Positions 40,003-51,876 are shown, counted from the stretch's first letter. The stretch: DNA of 64,000 bases from Brenneria izadpanahii (GCF_017569925.1 NZ_CP050854.1:3658001-3722000); one strand, 5' to 3'. Notes: a model not told the origin generated them from the sequence alone. Numbers and translations: made by a program.

Positions 40003-40875
40003 TCATCGTTCGAGAACGCTTTTTACCGCATCGCCGATATCGGCCAGACTGCGCACCGTTTTCACCCCGGCGGCTTCCAGCGCGGCAAACTTATCATCAG
40101 CGGTGCCTTTGCCGCCGGCGATAATTGCCCCGGCATGCCCCATACGCTTGCCTTTGGGCGCGGTAACGCCGGCAATGTAGCTGACGACGGGTTTCGTCAC
40201 GTGCTCTTTGATGTAGGCCGCGGCCTCTTCTTCCGCCGTTCCGCCGATCTCGCCGATCATAACGATCGCTTCGGTCTGCGGATCCTGCTCAAACAGTTGC
40301 AAAATATCAATGAAGCTGGAGCCGGGAATAGGGTCGCCGCCGATCCCCACGCAGGTGGACTGGCCCAGTCCTGCATCGGTTGTCTGTTTTACCGCTTCGT
40401 AAGTCAGAGTGCCGGAACGGGAAACAATACCGACTTTCCCCGGCAGATGAATGTGTCCGGGCATAATGCCGACCTTGCACTCGTCAGGCGTGATAACGCC
40501 CGGACAGTTCGGACCAATCATTCGCACGCCGTTCTGATCCAGCTTGACCTTAACAATCAGCATATCCAGCGTCGGGATACCTTCGGTAATGCAGATAATC
40601 AACTTAATTCCGGCATCAATGGCTTCCAGAATCGAGTCCTTACAAAACGGCGCGGGCACATAAATAACGGAGACGGTCGCGCCGGTGGCTTCGATAGCTT
40701 CATGCACGGTATTAAAAACCGGTAATCCCAAATGTTCGGTGCCGCCTTTGCCCGGCGTTACGCCCCCAACGAGCTTCGTGCCGTAAGCAAGCGCTTGCTC
40801 GGAGTGAAAAGTCCCCTGACTGCCGGTAAATCCCTGGCAAATAACTTTGGTGTCTTTATTAATCAGAATGGACAT
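40003..40875 (-). CDS. sucD: Succinyl-CoA synthetase alpha subunit
   Basis: This subunit of the TCA-cycle enzyme makes succinate and ATP from succinyl-CoA. The 290-residue product has the CoA-binding [13 protein letters not shown] (~16), the phospho-histidine loop [17 protein letters not shown] (His ~246) and [17 protein letters not shown]. The start shares one base with the sucC stop. It is the last gene of the sdh-suc transcript. Confidence 0.98.
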   Translation of the reverse strand: MSILINKDTKVICQGFTGSQGTFHSEQALAYGTKLVGGVTPGKGGTEHLGLPVFNTVHEAIEATGATVSVIYVPAPFCKDSILEAIDAGIKLIICITEGIPTLDMLIVKVKLDQNGVRMIGPNCPGVITPDECKVGIMPGHIHLPGKVGIVSRSGTLTYEAVKQTTDAGLGQSTCVGIGGDPIPGSSFIDILQLFEQDPQTEAIVMIGEIGGTAEEEAAAYIKEHVTKPVVSYIAGVTAPKGKRMGHAGAIIAGGKGTADDKFAALEAAGVKTVRSLADIGDAVKSVLER

Positions 40876-42041
40876 TACTTATCTCCCGTTGCCGCAACGA
40901 CTTGCTGAGCCGCATCGATCAGACTGGTCGCGGCAATAATATTCAGGCCGCTATCCGCCAATTTCCGGGCGCCCACATCCGCGTTGTTGCCCTCCAGGCG
41001 CACAACGACAGGTACGTTAACGCCCACTTCCGCGACGGCGCCGATGATACCGTCGGCGATCAAATCGCAACGCACGATGCCGCCAAAGATATTGACCAAT
41101 ACGGCTTTGACGTTGTCATCAGACAGGATGATTTTGAACGCTTCCGTTACGCGCTCTTTGGTGGCTCCGCCGCCCACGTCAAGGAAGTTAGCCGGCGCCC
41201 CGCCGTGCAGCTTGACGATATCCATCGTCCCCATCGCCAGACCGGCGCCATTCACCATACAGCCGATGTTTCCGTCCAGCGCCACATAATTCAGCTCCCA
41301 CTGAGCGGCGTGCGCTTCGCGGGAATCTTCCTGAGTCGGATCCTGCATTTCGCGCAGTTCAGGCTGACGGAACAATGCGTTACCGTCTACCGCCAGTTTG
41401 CCGTCCAGGCAGATCAAATCGCCCTGTTTGGTGATGACCAATGGATTAATCTCCACCAGCGACAAATCACGCTCCAGAAACATCTTCGCCAGCCCCATGA
41501 AAATTTTGCTGAACTGCGCGACTTGTTTACCGCTTAAGCCCATTTTGAAAGCCAGCGCACGCCCCTGATAGGGCTGAGGCCCGGTTAGCGGATCCAATAC
41601 GGCTTTATGAATCCGTTCCGGAGTTTCCGCGGCGACTTTTTCAATTTCCACCCCGCCTTCCGTGGATGCCATAAACACCACGCGACGGCTGCCGCGATCG
41701 ACAACCGCGCCCAGGTAGAGTTCTTTATCGATATCGGTCGCCTCTTCCACCAGAATCTGGTGAACGGGTTGGCCAAGCGCATCCGTCTGATACGTAACCA
41801 GATTTTTGCCCAGCCAACTTTCAGCAAACGCGCGGATATCCTCTTTGTTGCTGACGACCTTCACTCCGCCCGCTTTACCCCGGCCCCCTGCGTGAACCTG
41901 GCATTTAACCACCCAAGGACCCGCACCAATTTTTGATGCGGCCTCTTCCGCCTCACGCGGCGTAGTACAAGCATAGCCGACCGGTGTCGGTAACCCATAT
42001 CGAGCAAAAAGTTGTTTTGCCTGATATTCATGTAAATTCAT
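40875..42041 (-). CDS. sucC: Succinyl-CoA synthetase beta subunit
   Basis: The 388-residue subunit has an N-terminal ATP-grasp domain ([37 protein letters not shown]) and a C-terminal domain with [17 protein letters not shown] that contacts the alpha subunit. The length equals E. coli SucC (388). It is separated from sucB by 128 bases. Confidence 0.98.
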   Translation of the reverse strand: MNLHEYQAKQLFARYGLPTPVGYACTTPREAEEAASKIGAGPWVVKCQVHAGGRGKAGGVKVVSNKEDIRAFAESWLGKNLVTYQTDALGQPVHQILVEEATDIDKELYLGAVVDRGSRRVVFMASTEGGVEIEKVAAETPERIHKAVLDPLTGPQPYQGRALAFKMGLSGKQVAQFSKIFMGLAKMFLERDLSLVEINPLVITKQGDLICLDGKLAVDGNALFRQPELREMQDPTQEDSREAHAAQWELNYVALDGNIGCMVNGAGLAMGTMDIVKLHGGAPANFLDVGGGATKERVTEAFKIILSDDNVKAVLVNIFGGIVRCDLIADGIIGAVAEVGVNVPVVVRLEGNNADVGARKLADSGLNIIAATSLIDAAQQVVAATGDK

Positions 42042-42169
42042 GATGTTCTATCCATTCAGGTTTTCGTTTTTTGAGAACGTCGTTAACAGCAACGACCTGC
42101 ATAGCACATAATTATAATTATGAAGTTATGAGGGGTAAGCATCGATCGCCTACCCTACCGCCCGCCAAA

Positions 42170-43411
42170 TTAGATATCCAACAACAGACGAGTCGGATCT
42201 TCCAGCATCTCTTTTATCGTAACCAGGAAGCTTACGGACTCACGGCCATCGATCAGGCGATGATCGTAGGACAGCGCCAGATACATCATTGGCAGAATGA
42301 CAACCTGACCATCCACAGCCATCGGACGGTCTTTAATCGCATGCATGCCAAGAATCGCGCTTTGAGGCGGGTTAATAATCGGGGTCGACATCAGCGAACC
42401 AAAAACACCACCGTTGGTAATAGTAAAATTACCGCCGGTCAACTCTTCAACGGTCAACTTGCCATCGCGCCCTTTCAACGCCAGCTCTTTGATCCGTTTT
42501 TCAATTTCAGCCATCCCCAACGTATCAACATCATGCAGCACCGGCGTCACCAGACCGCGTGGCGTTGATACGGCGATACTGATATCAAAATAGTTATGAT
42601 AAACCACATCTTCGCCGTCAATGGACGCATTGACTTCCGGGAAACGCTTCAACGCTTCAACTACCGCCTTGAGATAGAAAGACATAAATCCTAAACGCAC
42701 ACTGTGACGCTTTTCAAACATTTCACCGTAATGCTTGCGCAGATCCATAATCGGCTTCATGTTGACTTCATTGAACGTCGTCAACATCGCCGTACTATTT
42801 TTCGCTTCCAGCAGGCGTTCAGCCACGCGCTTGCGCAGCCGCGTCATCGGCACGCGCTTTTCGCTACGACCGGCTAATGCCGGAGCCGTTGCGGGGGACG
42901 AAGCCGGCGTGGCCGCGGGCTTATCTTCTTTTTCTTTTCCGGCGTCTTTCTTCTGCGCGGACAGATATTTGTCAATATCTTCGCGGGTAATGCGGCCGCC
43001 GACGCCACTGCCCTTAATGTCGGCAGGATTCAGATCGTGCTCCGCGATCAGACGACGGATCGCCGGGCTAAGCGCATCGTTGTTTTCATCTTCCAGGCCC
43101 GCAGTATAACGCTGCGCCGGCGTAGACTCTTTACTTTGGGGCTTTTCGCTGGTCTCTTTCCCTGAACTGTCGCCCAGACGGAGACGAGCCAGCACCTGGC
43201 GAGAGGTCACGGTGGCGCCTTCATCTTCCAAAATCGCATCCAGAACCCCCGCTTCGGACGCGGGCACTTCCAGTACGACTTTGTCGGTTTCAATTTCGAC
43301 CAGCACTTCATCGCGCTGGACGCTATCGCCTGGTTTCTTATGCCAGGTAGCCACGGTTGCATCGGCTACCGATTCTGGCAAATCAGGGACAAAAATATCT
43401 ACGCTACTCAT
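42170..43411 (-). CDS. sucB: Dihydrolipoyl succinyltransferase (E2 of 2-oxoglutarate dehydrogenase)
   Basis: The 413-residue protein has one lipoyl domain (lipoyl-lysine in [13 protein letters not shown], ~43), a Pro/Ala/Lys-rich linker, a peripheral subunit-binding domain ([20 protein letters not shown], ~115) and the catalytic acyltransferase core with the active-site [16 protein letters not shown]. It forms the core of the complex with SucA and Lpd. It lies 15 bases after sucA. Confidence 0.98.
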   Translation of the reverse strand: MSSVDIFVPDLPESVADATVATWHKKPGDSVQRDEVLVEIETDKVVLEVPASEAGVLDAILEDEGATVTSRQVLARLRLGDSSGKETSEKPQSKESTPAQRYTAGLEDENNDALSPAIRRLIAEHDLNPADIKGSGVGGRITREDIDKYLSAQKKDAGKEKEDKPAATPASSPATAPALAGRSEKRVPMTRLRKRVAERLLEAKNSTAMLTTFNEVNMKPIMDLRKHYGEMFEKRHSVRLGFMSFYLKAVVEALKRFPEVNASIDGEDVVYHNYFDISIAVSTPRGLVTPVLHDVDTLGMAEIEKRIKELALKGRDGKLTVEELTGGNFTITNGGVFGSLMSTPIINPPQSAILGMHAIKDRPMAVDGQVVILPMMYLALSYDHRLIDGRESVSFLVTIKEMLEDPTRLLLDI

Positions 43412-43426
43412 TATCTATCCTTTTAT

Positions 43427-46234
43427 TTAATCAACGTTCAGCGCGTCATTAACCAGAGCTTGCTGCTGTTTCTGGTGTACGGACAAATAGCCAACAGCGG
43501 GTGAAGCGGAGGCTGGACGTCCGGCGTAACGTAAAGAAGCCCCGAATGGAATGACTTCACGGAAATGATGCTGACTGCAATACCAGGCGCCCTGGTTCAG
43601 CGGCTCTTCCTGACACCACACGAAATCAAGGACGTGAGAGAACGGCTCCAGTGCGGCCTGCACCGCCTGATGCGGGAAGGGATAAAGCTGTTCGATACGC
43701 ACCAGCGCCACATCTTTCTGCTCGTTTTTACGACGTTGTTCCAGCAGATCATAATAAACCTTACCGGAACAGAGAACGACGCGCTTGACCGCTTTAGGGT
43801 CCAAATCATCGGTTTCGCCAATCGCCGGCTGGAAGCTGCCGTTAGCCAGATCCTCCAGAGAGGAAATCGCCAGCGGGTGACGCAGCAGCGATTTCGGCGA
43901 CATCACAATCAGCGGACGGCGCATGCCGCGCAGCGCCTGGCGGCGGAGCATGTGATAAACCTGCGCCGGCGTGGAGGGGATACACACCTGCATATTCTGC
44001 TCGGCGCACAGTTGCAGATAGCGTTCCAGGCGGGCCGAAGAGTGTTCCGGCCCCTGCCCTTCATAGCCGTGCGGCAGCAGCATCACCAGCCCGCACATCC
44101 GTCCCCATTTTTGCTCGCCGGAGCTGATGAACTGATCGATAACCACCTGGGCGCCGTTGGCGAAATCGCCAAACTGCGCTTCCCAGATAGTCAGAGTGCG
44201 CGGTTCGGCCGTCGCATAGCCATACTCAAACGCCAGTACCGCCTCTTCCGACAGCACCGAATCCCAGACTTTGAACTCGCCCTGCGCATTATGTACATGC
44301 TCAAGCGGCGTATAACCTGAACCATTTTTCTGATTATGCACCACGGCATGGCGATGGAAGAAGGTTCCGCGACCGGTGTCCTCGCCGGACAGCCGCACCG
44401 AAACGCCGTCATCGACCAGCGTCGCATAGGCCAGCATTTCCGCGCCGCCCCAATCGAACGGTTTGTCGCCCTTCGCCATTTCCGCCCGATCGCGGTACAC
44501 CTTGGCCACGCGCGGCTGCATTTCTATCGCTTCGGGAATTTCGCTGATGCGCTTGGCCAGTTCCTGCAAACGCTTCATCTCGACCTTGTTCGGATAGGGT
44601 TCGTCCCACTCGTGATTCAGATAGGGCGACCAGGTGAAGGCCTGCATATCCATCTCGCGCCGCTCTTCCACCACACATTCCCCGCTATCCAGCGCATCGC
44701 GATACAGATTGATCATTTCGGTGGCGTCTTCCAGCGTCACCACCTGCTCCTGTTCCAGCCGATCGGCATACACTTTACGCGGCGTCGGATGTTTTTTAAT
44801 TTTCCGGTACATCATCGGCTGGGTGGCGCTAGGCTCATCGGCCTCGTTATGGCCGTGGCGGCGGTAACAAATCAGGTCGATAAACACGTCGCGCTTAAAG
44901 GTATTACGGAAATCCAGCGCAATACGGGTAACGAAAGCCACCGCCTCCGGGTCGTCGGAGTTAACGTGGAAAATGGGCGCCTGCACCATTTTACCGATAT
45001 CCGTGCAATACTCCGTGGAGCGGATATCCAGCAGGTTAGAGGTGGTGAATCCGATACGGTTATTAATAACGATACGCAGCGTTCCCCCCACTTCATAACC
45101 GCGCACTTTGGACATGTTCAGCGTTTCCTGCACCACGCCCTGTCCGCTGATGGCCGCGTCACCGTGGATGGTCACCGGCAGAACCAGCGTACCGACCGGA
45201 TTATCCAGACGATCGAGCCGCGCGCGCACCGAGCCGGTCACCACCGGGCTGACGATTTCCAGGTGCGAGGGGTTAAAGGCCAGCGCCAGATGCACCAATC
45301 CGCCTTCCGTTTCCAGATCGGAGGAAAAACCCTGGTGATATTTCACATCGCCAGTGCCCAGATGCTCTTTATGCTTGCCGGAGAATTCATCAAACAAATC
45401 CTGCGGCTTCTTCCCGACCACATTAATCAGCACATTCAGGCGACCACGATGCGCCATGCCGAGCACAACCTCACGCGTGCCATTGTTGCCCGCATGACGC
45501 ACCAGCTCTTTCAGCATCGGCACCAAGACATCGCCGCCCTCCAGCGAAAAACGCTTGGCGCCGGGGAATTTGGCGCCGAGATAACGCTCCAGACCTTCGG
45601 CGGCGGTCAGCTCTTTCAGGAAACATTTTTTCTCATCGGCGGTGAAGGAAGGCTGCCCCATCACGGACTCAATACGATGCTGAATCCAGCGTTTTTCTTC
45701 CGTATTGGTGATGTGCATATACTCAGCCCCGATCGAGCCGCAGTAGGTCTGCTTCAGCGCCTGGTACAAGTCGCCCAGGTTCATGGTGTCTTTGCCGATG
45801 GCAAATGAACCCACGTTGAAGGTTTCCTGCAAGTCATCCTGGGTCAGATTGTGGTAATCAAGATCCAGCTCAGGCACCGGGATCTGAGGACGTAAATTCA
45901 GGGGATCGAGATTAGCCTGTTGATGACCGCGAAAGCGAAAGGCATTGATAAGCTGCAATACCTTGACCTGCTTCGCATCGCTGTCAGGATCGGTAATCGA
46001 CGAGGTATAACGTGAGGAATCCTTCGCCAGACGGCGAAAATATTCGCGAGTTTTGGAGTGGAGCTGATCCGGTTTAATCCCAGCCGTAGGCAACTGCTGG
46101 AAGATAGAACGCCAGCTATGATCGATTGAGTCTGGATCGGTTAAAAAATCTTCATAGAGCTGCTCTATGTAGGACTGGTTTGCGCCCGCCAGATAGGAGG
46201 AATCCAGCCAGGCCTTCATTGCGCCGTTCTGCAT
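43427..46234 (-). CDS. sucA: 2-oxoglutarate dehydrogenase E1 component
   Basis: The 935-residue thiamine-diphosphate enzyme decarboxylates 2-oxoglutarate. It starts MQNGAMKAWLDSSYLAGANQ as in E. coli (933). Conserved parts include MAHRGRLNVLINVVGKKPQD and the thiamine-binding region around HGDAAISGQGVVQETLNMS. It lies 318 bases after sdhB and heads sucABCD, with possible read-through from sdh. Confidence 0.98.
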   Translation of the reverse strand: MQNGAMKAWLDSSYLAGANQSYIEQLYEDFLTDPDSIDHSWRSIFQQLPTAGIKPDQLHSKTREYFRRLAKDSSRYTSSITDPDSDAKQVKVLQLINAFRFRGHQQANLDPLNLRPQIPVPELDLDYHNLTQDDLQETFNVGSFAIGKDTMNLGDLYQALKQTYCGSIGAEYMHITNTEEKRWIQHRIESVMGQPSFTADEKKCFLKELTAAEGLERYLGAKFPGAKRFSLEGGDVLVPMLKELVRHAGNNGTREVVLGMAHRGRLNVLINVVGKKPQDLFDEFSGKHKEHLGTGDVKYHQGFSSDLETEGGLVHLALAFNPSHLEIVSPVVTGSVRARLDRLDNPVGTLVLPVTIHGDAAISGQGVVQETLNMSKVRGYEVGGTLRIVINNRIGFTTSNLLDIRSTEYCTDIGKMVQAPIFHVNSDDPEAVAFVTRIALDFRNTFKRDVFIDLICYRRHGHNEADEPSATQPMMYRKIKKHPTPRKVYADRLEQEQVVTLEDATEMINLYRDALDSGECVVEERREMDMQAFTWSPYLNHEWDEPYPNKVEMKRLQELAKRISEIPEAIEMQPRVAKVYRDRAEMAKGDKPFDWGGAEMLAYATLVDDGVSVRLSGEDTGRGTFFHRHAVVHNQKNGSGYTPLEHVHNAQGEFKVWDSVLSEEAVLAFEYGYATAEPRTLTIWEAQFGDFANGAQVVIDQFISSGEQKWGRMCGLVMLLPHGYEGQGPEHSSARLERYLQLCAEQNMQVCIPSTPAQVYHMLRRQALRGMRRPLIVMSPKSLLRHPLAISSLEDLANGSFQPAIGETDDLDPKAVKRVVLCSGKVYYDLLEQRRKNEQKDVALVRIEQLYPFPHQAVQAALEPFSHVLDFVWCQEEPLNQGAWYCSQHHFREVIPFGASLRYAGRPASASPAVGYLSVHQKQQQALVNDALNVD

Positions 46235-46552
46235 TATGATCCCTTAAGCTAATAAGCTTCAGTTTTCGCCGTGGTTAACATGTTATTCGTGCCGTATAAA
46301 ATCGGTTGCCGTAAAACGGTTCATTTGCCGCTCCCTAGTGCGGAGCGCCCATTAAGGAACCTTTAAAAACCGCTTCTGGCGCCAAGCCCGTTTTTAAAGG
46401 TTTCCTGCCATCTCCCCGGACCGAAGCCGGTTTCAGGAAGATGGTCTGTCTAACGATAAAACCCTGCGTTACGCCCGCGGCGTCTTCCCTGCCAGCGGAA
46501 GCGGATCCCCGCCGACCGCCGCGGAGATAACGAAAATCCCTCGCCCGCCCGG
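46235..46552. other. sdhB-sucA intergenic region with long inverted repeat
   Basis: On the minus strand this 318-base gap carries the sucA leader. It contains a ~16-bp inverted repeat (46355-46370 with 46390-46406, one-base bulge) and a smaller CGCTCC/GGAGCG hairpin (46329-46347). No gene was seen. The large hairpin may separate the stability of the sdh and suc messages. Confidence 0.6.
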
Positions 46553-47269
46553 TTACCCGTTGCGCTGCAGCAACATGGATTTAATGTGGCCAATCGCCCG
46601 CGTCGGGTTAAGGCCTTTCGGACAAACATTGACGCAGTTCATAATGCTATGACAGCGGAATACGCTGAAAGCATCGTCCAGGTCGTCCAGTCTGGGCTTG
46701 GTTTCCGTATCGCGGCTATCAATCAGGAAGCGGTATGCGGCCAGCAGGCCCGCCGGCCCGACGAACTTATCTGGGTTCCACCAGAACGACGGGCAAGAGG
46801 TCGAGCAGCAGGCACACATGATACATTCATATAATCCATCCAGCTTTTCACGCTGCTCTGGTGACTGTAAATGTTCACGCGCCGGAGGATTCTTTCCGTT
46901 ATTCAACAGGTAAGGTTTTATTTTCTCATATTGTGCATAGAATTGCCCCATATCTACCACCAAATCTCGCACAACGGGCAATCCTGGCAGGGGCCGGATG
47001 ATGATTTTACTGTTTCCGCGGCGTAATGCCGATACCGGAGTGATGCAGGCCAGGCCATTTTTACCGTTCATGTTAACGCCGTCCGAGCCGCAAACGCCTT
47101 CACGGCATGAACGGCGGAACGATAAGGTCGGATCCTGCTCCTTGAGTAGAATCAAGGCGTCCAGCAGCATCATGTCGCGCCCTTCTTCCGCCTCCAACTG
47201 GTAGTCCTGCATCCGCGGCGCATTATCAACATCCGGGTTGTAACGATAAATAGAAAATTCAAGTTTCAT
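46553..47269 (-). CDS. sdhB: Succinate dehydrogenase iron-sulfur subunit
   Basis: The 238-residue subunit carries electrons from FAD to the membrane quinone site. Its cysteine groups are SCREGVCGSDGVNMNG ([2Fe-2S]), CIMCACCSTSCPSFWW ([4Fe-4S]) and CHSIMNCVNVCPKGLNP ([3Fe-4S]). The length equals E. coli SdhB (238). It lies 17 bases after sdhA. Confidence 0.98.
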   Translation of the reverse strand: MKLEFSIYRYNPDVDNAPRMQDYQLEAEEGRDMMLLDALILLKEQDPTLSFRRSCREGVCGSDGVNMNGKNGLACITPVSALRRGNSKIIIRPLPGLPVVRDLVVDMGQFYAQYEKIKPYLLNNGKNPPAREHLQSPEQREKLDGLYECIMCACCSTSCPSFWWNPDKFVGPAGLLAAYRFLIDSRDTETKPRLDDLDDAFSVFRCHSIMNCVNVCPKGLNPTRAIGHIKSMLLQRNG

Positions 47270-47286
47270 CAGTCGATCCCCCGCGA

Positions 47287-49053
47287 TTAATAAGTACGCA
47301 CTTTCGGCGGGAAAGCCGGGCGCAGTTTAGGCTGCATGTTCACCTCGCGGCGCGTCATGCTATCGGTTTGCGGCAGATACAGCGAATGACATAACCAATT
47401 TTTATCGTCACGATCAGGATAGTCGAAACGGCTGTGCGCGCCACGGCTTTCGGTTCGGTAATTGGCGGACACGGCTGTCGCATACGCCGTTTCCATCAGA
47501 TTATCCAGCTCCAGGCATTCAACCCGTTGGGTATTGAATTCGGTGGAGTGGTCATCCAGCCGCGCGCTCTTCAACCGCTCGCGGATCACCTTCAGCTCTT
47601 CCAGACCTTTCGCCATCGCCTCCCCTTCGCGGAAAACCGAGAAATTGTGTTGCATACAGGACTGCAACGCCTTGCGAATCTCCACCGGGTCTTCGCCTGA
47701 ACGGGCGTTGTTCCAGCGGTTAAGACGTTCAAGAGAGCCTTCAATATCCGATTCGCCGGCGTCGCGGAACGCGCCCTGCTCTTCCAGCGATTCCTTTAAA
47801 TGCATCCCCGCCGAGCGGCCGAACACCACCAGATCGAGCAGCGAATTACCGCCCAGACGGTTGGCGCCATGAACAGAAACGCAGGCGATTTCACCCACGG
47901 CGAACAAACCGGGGATGACGACATCCTCGCCTTGCTCGTTGATGGTCAGCGCCTGACCGCTGACTTTGGTCGGGATCCCCCCCATCATATAGTGGCAGGT
48001 CGGAATCACCGGGATCGGCTCTTTCACCGGATCGGCGTGAGCAAAGGTGCGGGACAGTTCAAGGATCCCCGGCAAACGCGACTCCAGAACCTCTTTACCC
48101 AAATGATCCAGCTTCAGCTTGACATGCGGTCCCCACGGCCCTTCACAACCCCGGCCTTCACGGATCTCGATCATAATGGAACGGGCGACCACATCGCGAC
48201 CGGCCAAATCTTTGGCATTCGGCGCGTAGCGTTCCATAAAACGCTCGCCGTGTTTATTCAGCAGATAGCCGCCTTCGCCGCGGCAGCCTTCGGTCACCAG
48301 CACCCCGGCGCCGGCGATGCCCGTCGGGTGGAACTGCCACATCTCCATATCCTGCACCGGCACGCCGGCGCGTAGCGCCATACCGACGCCGTCGCCGGTA
48401 TTGATATGCGCATTGGTCGTAGACTGGTAGATACGGCCCGCGCCGCCGGTCGCCAGAACGGTGGCGCGCGCTTTGAAATAGACGACTTCCCCCGTTTCGA
48501 TACAAATCGCGGTACAGCCAACCACCGCGCCATCCTGATTTTTCACCAGATCGAGCGCGTACCATTCGGAAAAGATGGTGGTGTGGTTTTTCAGATTCTG
48601 CTGGTACAGGGTATGCAACAGGGCATGGCCGGTACGGTCGGCGGCGGCGGCGGTACGGGCTGCCTGTTCGCCGCCAAAGTTTTTGGATTGCCCGCCGAAC
48701 GGGCGCTGATAAATTCGGCCATCGTCCAGGCGCGAAAACGGCAATCCCATGTGTTCCAGCTCCAGAACCGCTTCCGGGCCGGTTTTACACATATATTCAA
48801 TCGCGTCCTGATCGCCGATATAGTCGGAACCTTTCACGGTGTCATACATATGCCATTCCCAGTTGTCTTCATGGGTGTTACCCAGCGCAACGGTAATGCC
48901 GCCCTGCGCGGACACGGTATGGGAACGGGTTGGAAATACTTTGGATAACAGGGCGCAGGACAACCCCATCTGTGATATTTGCAGCGCGGCGCGCATACCT
49001 GCGCCGCCTGCTCCGACAACGACTGCATCAAACTCTCTGATTGGCAGATTCAT
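47287..49053 (-). CDS. sdhA: Succinate dehydrogenase flavoprotein subunit
   Basis: The 588-residue flavoprotein oxidises succinate. It has the FAD-binding [14 protein letters not shown], the covalent-FAD histidine in [16 protein letters not shown] and the active-site segment [15 protein letters not shown]. The open frame extends upstream to 49185, but ATG 49053 gives [16 protein letters not shown] and exactly the E. coli length. The start shares a base with the sdhD stop (TAATG). Confidence 0.98.
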   Translation of the reverse strand: MNLPIREFDAVVVGAGGAGMRAALQISQMGLSCALLSKVFPTRSHTVSAQGGITVALGNTHEDNWEWHMYDTVKGSDYIGDQDAIEYMCKTGPEAVLELEHMGLPFSRLDDGRIYQRPFGGQSKNFGGEQAARTAAAADRTGHALLHTLYQQNLKNHTTIFSEWYALDLVKNQDGAVVGCTAICIETGEVVYFKARATVLATGGAGRIYQSTTNAHINTGDGVGMALRAGVPVQDMEMWQFHPTGIAGAGVLVTEGCRGEGGYLLNKHGERFMERYAPNAKDLAGRDVVARSIMIEIREGRGCEGPWGPHVKLKLDHLGKEVLESRLPGILELSRTFAHADPVKEPIPVIPTCHYMMGGIPTKVSGQALTINEQGEDVVIPGLFAVGEIACVSVHGANRLGGNSLLDLVVFGRSAGMHLKESLEEQGAFRDAGESDIEGSLERLNRWNNARSGEDPVEIRKALQSCMQHNFSVFREGEAMAKGLEELKVIRERLKSARLDDHSTEFNTQRVECLELDNLMETAYATAVSANYRTESRGAHSRFDYPDRDDKNWLCHSLYLPQTDSMTRREVNMQPKLRPAFPPKVRTY

Positions 49054-49400
49054 TACGCCCCCCACACCACAATAGTTCCATAAATGACGTACACCAGCAG
49101 CGTGACCACAATCGCCAACTGTAAAGTCAGACGCAAAGCCAACGGTTTGATGTAATCGGTCAGCACTTGCCACAACCCTATCCATGCATGCACCAGGATG
49201 GAAAACAGCGTGAGCAGCGTGAAGACTTTGGTGAGCGTCATCGCGAAGAAGGCGCGCCAGATTTCATAGGTTATGTTATTAGCGGAGACAATAAAGCCAA
49301 TCAGATAAACGACATACAACACAATGACGATGGCGGAAGCGCGAATCAGCAACCAATCGTGTACGCCATTTCGTCCTAACGCAGAAGCATTGCTTACCAT
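49053..49400 (-). CDS. sdhD: Succinate dehydrogenase membrane anchor subunit SdhD
   Basis: The 115-residue protein has three membrane helices and with SdhC binds heme b and ubiquinone. It starts [20 protein letters not shown] and carries the heme-ligand region [20 protein letters not shown]. The length equals E. coli SdhD (115). It overlaps sdhC by 7 bases and sdhA by 1. Confidence 0.97.
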   Translation of the reverse strand: MVSNASALGRNGVHDWLLIRASAIVIVLYVVYLIGFIVSANNITYEIWRAFFAMTLTKVFTLLTLFSILVHAWIGLWQVLTDYIKPLALRLTLQLAIVVTLLVYVIYGTIVVWGA

Positions 49401-49783
49401 ACGAGGACTCCAGCCAGAAGTGAAAGCACGACAGTAACGACAAAAGAGATATTGGCCGAAAGATTACCGGCGGAAAGGCTTTCTTCTATGTAGCCAAAGT
49501 CCATCATCAGGTGACGTAAGCCGCCCACAAGATGGTAGGCCAGCGCAGTAAGAATGCCCCAGACGATAAATTTGACCATGAAGCTATCCATTATCTCCGC
49601 AGCGCGTAAGAATCCCGCCTCTGAAGAAAGCGAGAGTCCCAACAGCCACAGCAGGATGCCGATAGCGACAAAGGTGATAACGCCAGATACACGGTGAAGA
49701 ATAGAGGCTATCGCAGTAACGGGAAATTGGATCGTTTGCAGATCCAGATTAACAGGTCTTTGTTTTTTCACAGATTTGCCCAC
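49394..49783 (-). CDS. sdhC: Succinate dehydrogenase cytochrome b556 subunit SdhC
   Basis: The 129-residue protein has three membrane helices. Conserved features are [20 protein letters not shown] with the quinone-site SILHRVSGV and the heme-ligand histidine in [19 protein letters not shown]. The length equals E. coli SdhC (129). It is the first gene of sdhCDAB, divergent from gltA. Confidence 0.97.
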   Translation of the reverse strand: MGKSVKKQRPVNLDLQTIQFPVTAIASILHRVSGVITFVAIGILLWLLGLSLSSEAGFLRAAEIMDSFMVKFIVWGILTALAYHLVGGLRHLMMDFGYIEESLSAGNLSANISFVVTVVLSLLAGVLVW

Positions 49784-50028
49784 ACAGCTTTTATTATTGT
49801 GTTTTCCTCCGGGCCTTGATGAGGTCAGACAGCATGAATGAATGCCGAAAACCTGAAACTCGTTTTACGATACGCGCTCAAACATCGACATTCCGGTATC
49901 TAAACAGCGCATGTTCCATTCATACTGGGTGCTCCAACTGCAAGGTATCCCGGAGACCTGACGAAAGTATAGGTTCTTCACATATCCATTACAATTAACA
50001 CACAAAATGTTTGGTGACATTTCCCTTG

Positions 50029-50050
50029 AATAGTGACTCATGTCACGAAT
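50029..50050. promoter_or_regulatory. CRP-like site in the sdhC/gltA region
   Basis: AGTGA-CTCATG-TCACG has the GTGA-N6-TCAC core of CRP sites, with A/T-rich flanks, about 250 bases upstream of sdhC. Confidence 0.55.
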
Positions 50051-50204
50051 TTTACATTTCATACAAAAGCAATCATGTTATTTGACAAAATTTCAACATT
50101 TGAATTACAACTTCGGCGTTAAATTCCCTATGCTGTAGTAAAGCTCAGCGGTTACTTCTTCCCCGCCGCCACAACTTATGTAACAGTGGGACGGATAACC
50201 ATGT

Positions 50205-50226
50205 AAAAGTGATAGATATCACTATG
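50205..50226. promoter_or_regulatory. Second CRP-like site in the sdhC/gltA region
   Basis: AGTGA-TAGATA-TCACT again has GTGA-N6-TCAC with A/T-rich flanks, about 200 bases upstream of gltA. Confidence 0.5.
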
Positions 50227-50424
50227 ACAAATTCAGAGAATGATTAATTATCTGGAGAACGATGTATTCATCCCGAAGGCAGCTGGGCTTTCAGCTCCAC
50301 TCTGTACCCTATTGACGATGCGTCGCTACAGAGTTTCAGCCGGTCTATCATTAAGCCGGTTTACAGGCATGACGGTATTTCTTCGGTGAAAAAAGTTTTA
50401 AATTAAAGCGCTAGGAGACTATAA

Positions 50425-51711
50425 ATGACTGACAAAAAAGCAACGCTTACGCTAGACGGTAAAGACCCGATTGAACTTGACGTGCTAACCGGTACGTTGG
50501 GACAAAAAGAGATCGATATCCGAGCTTTGGGCTCCAAAGGGTTGTTTACATTTGATCCCGGTTTCACCTCCACCGCATCCTGCGAATCTAAAATCACCTA
50601 TATCGACGGTGAAGAGGGCATTTTATTACACCGTGGTTTCCCTATCGCCCAGTTGGCTGAAAAATCCAACTATCTCGAAGTTTGCTATATCCTGCTTTTC
50701 GGCGAAGCGCCGACGCAGGAGCAGTTCGACACGTTTAAAACCACGGTAACGCGCCACACTATGATCCATGAACAGATTACCCGTCTGTTCCACGGCTTTC
50801 GTCGTGACTCGCACCCTATGGCCGTACTGTGCGGCGTGACCGGCGCTCTGGCCGCGTTCTACCATGATTCGCTGGATATCAGCATCGAACGCCACCGTGA
50901 AATCGCCGCTTACCGCTTGCTGTCTAAAATGCCGACCGTTGCCGCCATGTGTTACAAATACTCGCTCGGTCAACCCTTTGTTTACCCCAAAAACAACCTC
51001 TCTTATGCCGGTAACTTTCTGTACATGATGTTCGCGACGCCGTGCGAAGAGTATGAAGTGAACCCGGTATTGGAACGCGCCATGGATCGTATTTTGATTC
51101 TGCACGCCGACCACGAACAGAACGCCTCAACCTCCACGGTGAGAACGGCGGGATCGTCCGGCGCCAACCCGTTCGCCTGTATCGCCGCGGGTATTGCGTC
51201 TCTATGGGGACCGGCGCACGGCGGAGCGAACGAAGCCTGTTTGCGCATGCTGGAAGAGATCAGCTCCGTTGAACATATTCCGGCGTTTATCAAGCGGGCC
51301 AAAGACAAGAACGATTCATTCCGTCTGATGGGATTCGGTCACCGCGTGTATAAAAACTATGACCCGCGCGCAACCGTGATGCGCGAAACCTGTCACGAGG
51401 TGTTGAAGGAATTGGGCAGAAAAGACGACCTGCTGGAAGTCGCCATGGAACTGGAAAACATCGCGCTGAATGACCCGTACTTCATTGAGAAGAAGCTGTA
51501 TCCGAACGTCGATTTCTACTCAGGCATCATTCTGAAAGCGATGGGCATCCCCTCTTCCATGTTTACCGTGATCTTCGCCATGGCGCGTACCGTCGGCTGG
51601 ATCGCCCACTGGAATGAAATGCATGACGACGGGATTAAAATTGCGCGTCCGCGTCAGCTCTATACCGGCTACGCCAAACGTGATTTTGCATCCAATCTGC
51701 AGAAAGATTGA
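50425..51711 (+). CDS. gltA: Citrate synthase
   Basis: GltA condenses acetyl-CoA and oxaloacetate at the entry of the TCA cycle. The 428-residue product has the three catalytic segments: [20 protein letters not shown] (first His), [13 protein letters not shown] (second His) and YPNVDFYSG (Asp). It is the hexameric, NADH-inhibited type by length and N-terminal domain (E. coli 427). AGGAG lies before the ATG. It is divergent from sdhC. Confidence 0.98.
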   Translation: MTDKKATLTLDGKDPIELDVLTGTLGQKEIDIRALGSKGLFTFDPGFTSTASCESKITYIDGEEGILLHRGFPIAQLAEKSNYLEVCYILLFGEAPTQEQFDTFKTTVTRHTMIHEQITRLFHGFRRDSHPMAVLCGVTGALAAFYHDSLDISIERHREIAAYRLLSKMPTVAAMCYKYSLGQPFVYPKNNLSYAGNFLYMMFATPCEEYEVNPVLERAMDRILILHADHEQNASTSTVRTAGSSGANPFACIAAGIASLWGPAHGGANEACLRMLEEISSVEHIPAFIKRAKDKNDSFRLMGFGHRVYKNYDPRATVMRETCHEVLKELGRKDDLLEVAMELENIALNDPYFIEKKLYPNVDFYSGIILKAMGIPSSMFTVIFAMARTVGWIAHWNEMHDDGIKIARPRQLYTGYAKRDFASNLQKD

Positions 51712-51728
51712 TCGGCCCAGTAAAACAA

Positions 51729-51747
51729 AGGCCGGAGCTCCCGGCCT
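51729..51747. terminator. Hairpin between convergent gltA and nei
   Basis: AGGCCGG/CCGGCCT with loop AGCTC. On the minus strand it is followed by TTGTTTTA, so it may end nei transcription; on the plus strand the T run is absent. Confidence 0.5.
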
Positions 51748-51876
51748 GCATGACGAACGTCTCAGTTTTTACCCCGCCCCGGCCATCCCCTCCACTGGAG
51801 AGGGGGGCAATCCGGCTTCTTTAGTCGGTTATCTCCCCCTGATAAGCTGTCTTTGTGAAAAACGCTCCTGCGTTTT

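Larger units (their letters stand above)
49784..50424. promoter_or_regulatory. Divergent sdhC/gltA control region
   Basis: This A/T-rich 641-base region carries both TCA-cycle promoters. It contains two CRP-type palindromes (centred near 50039 and 50215). No gene was seen; short open frames on both strands lack support. Confidence 0.7.

Noticed and set aside
44336..45808. 490-codon plus-strand frame opposite sucA
   Set aside because: It lies entirely antisense to the well-supported sucA gene, is His/Arg-rich and has no known domain; an antisense shadow in high-GC third positions.
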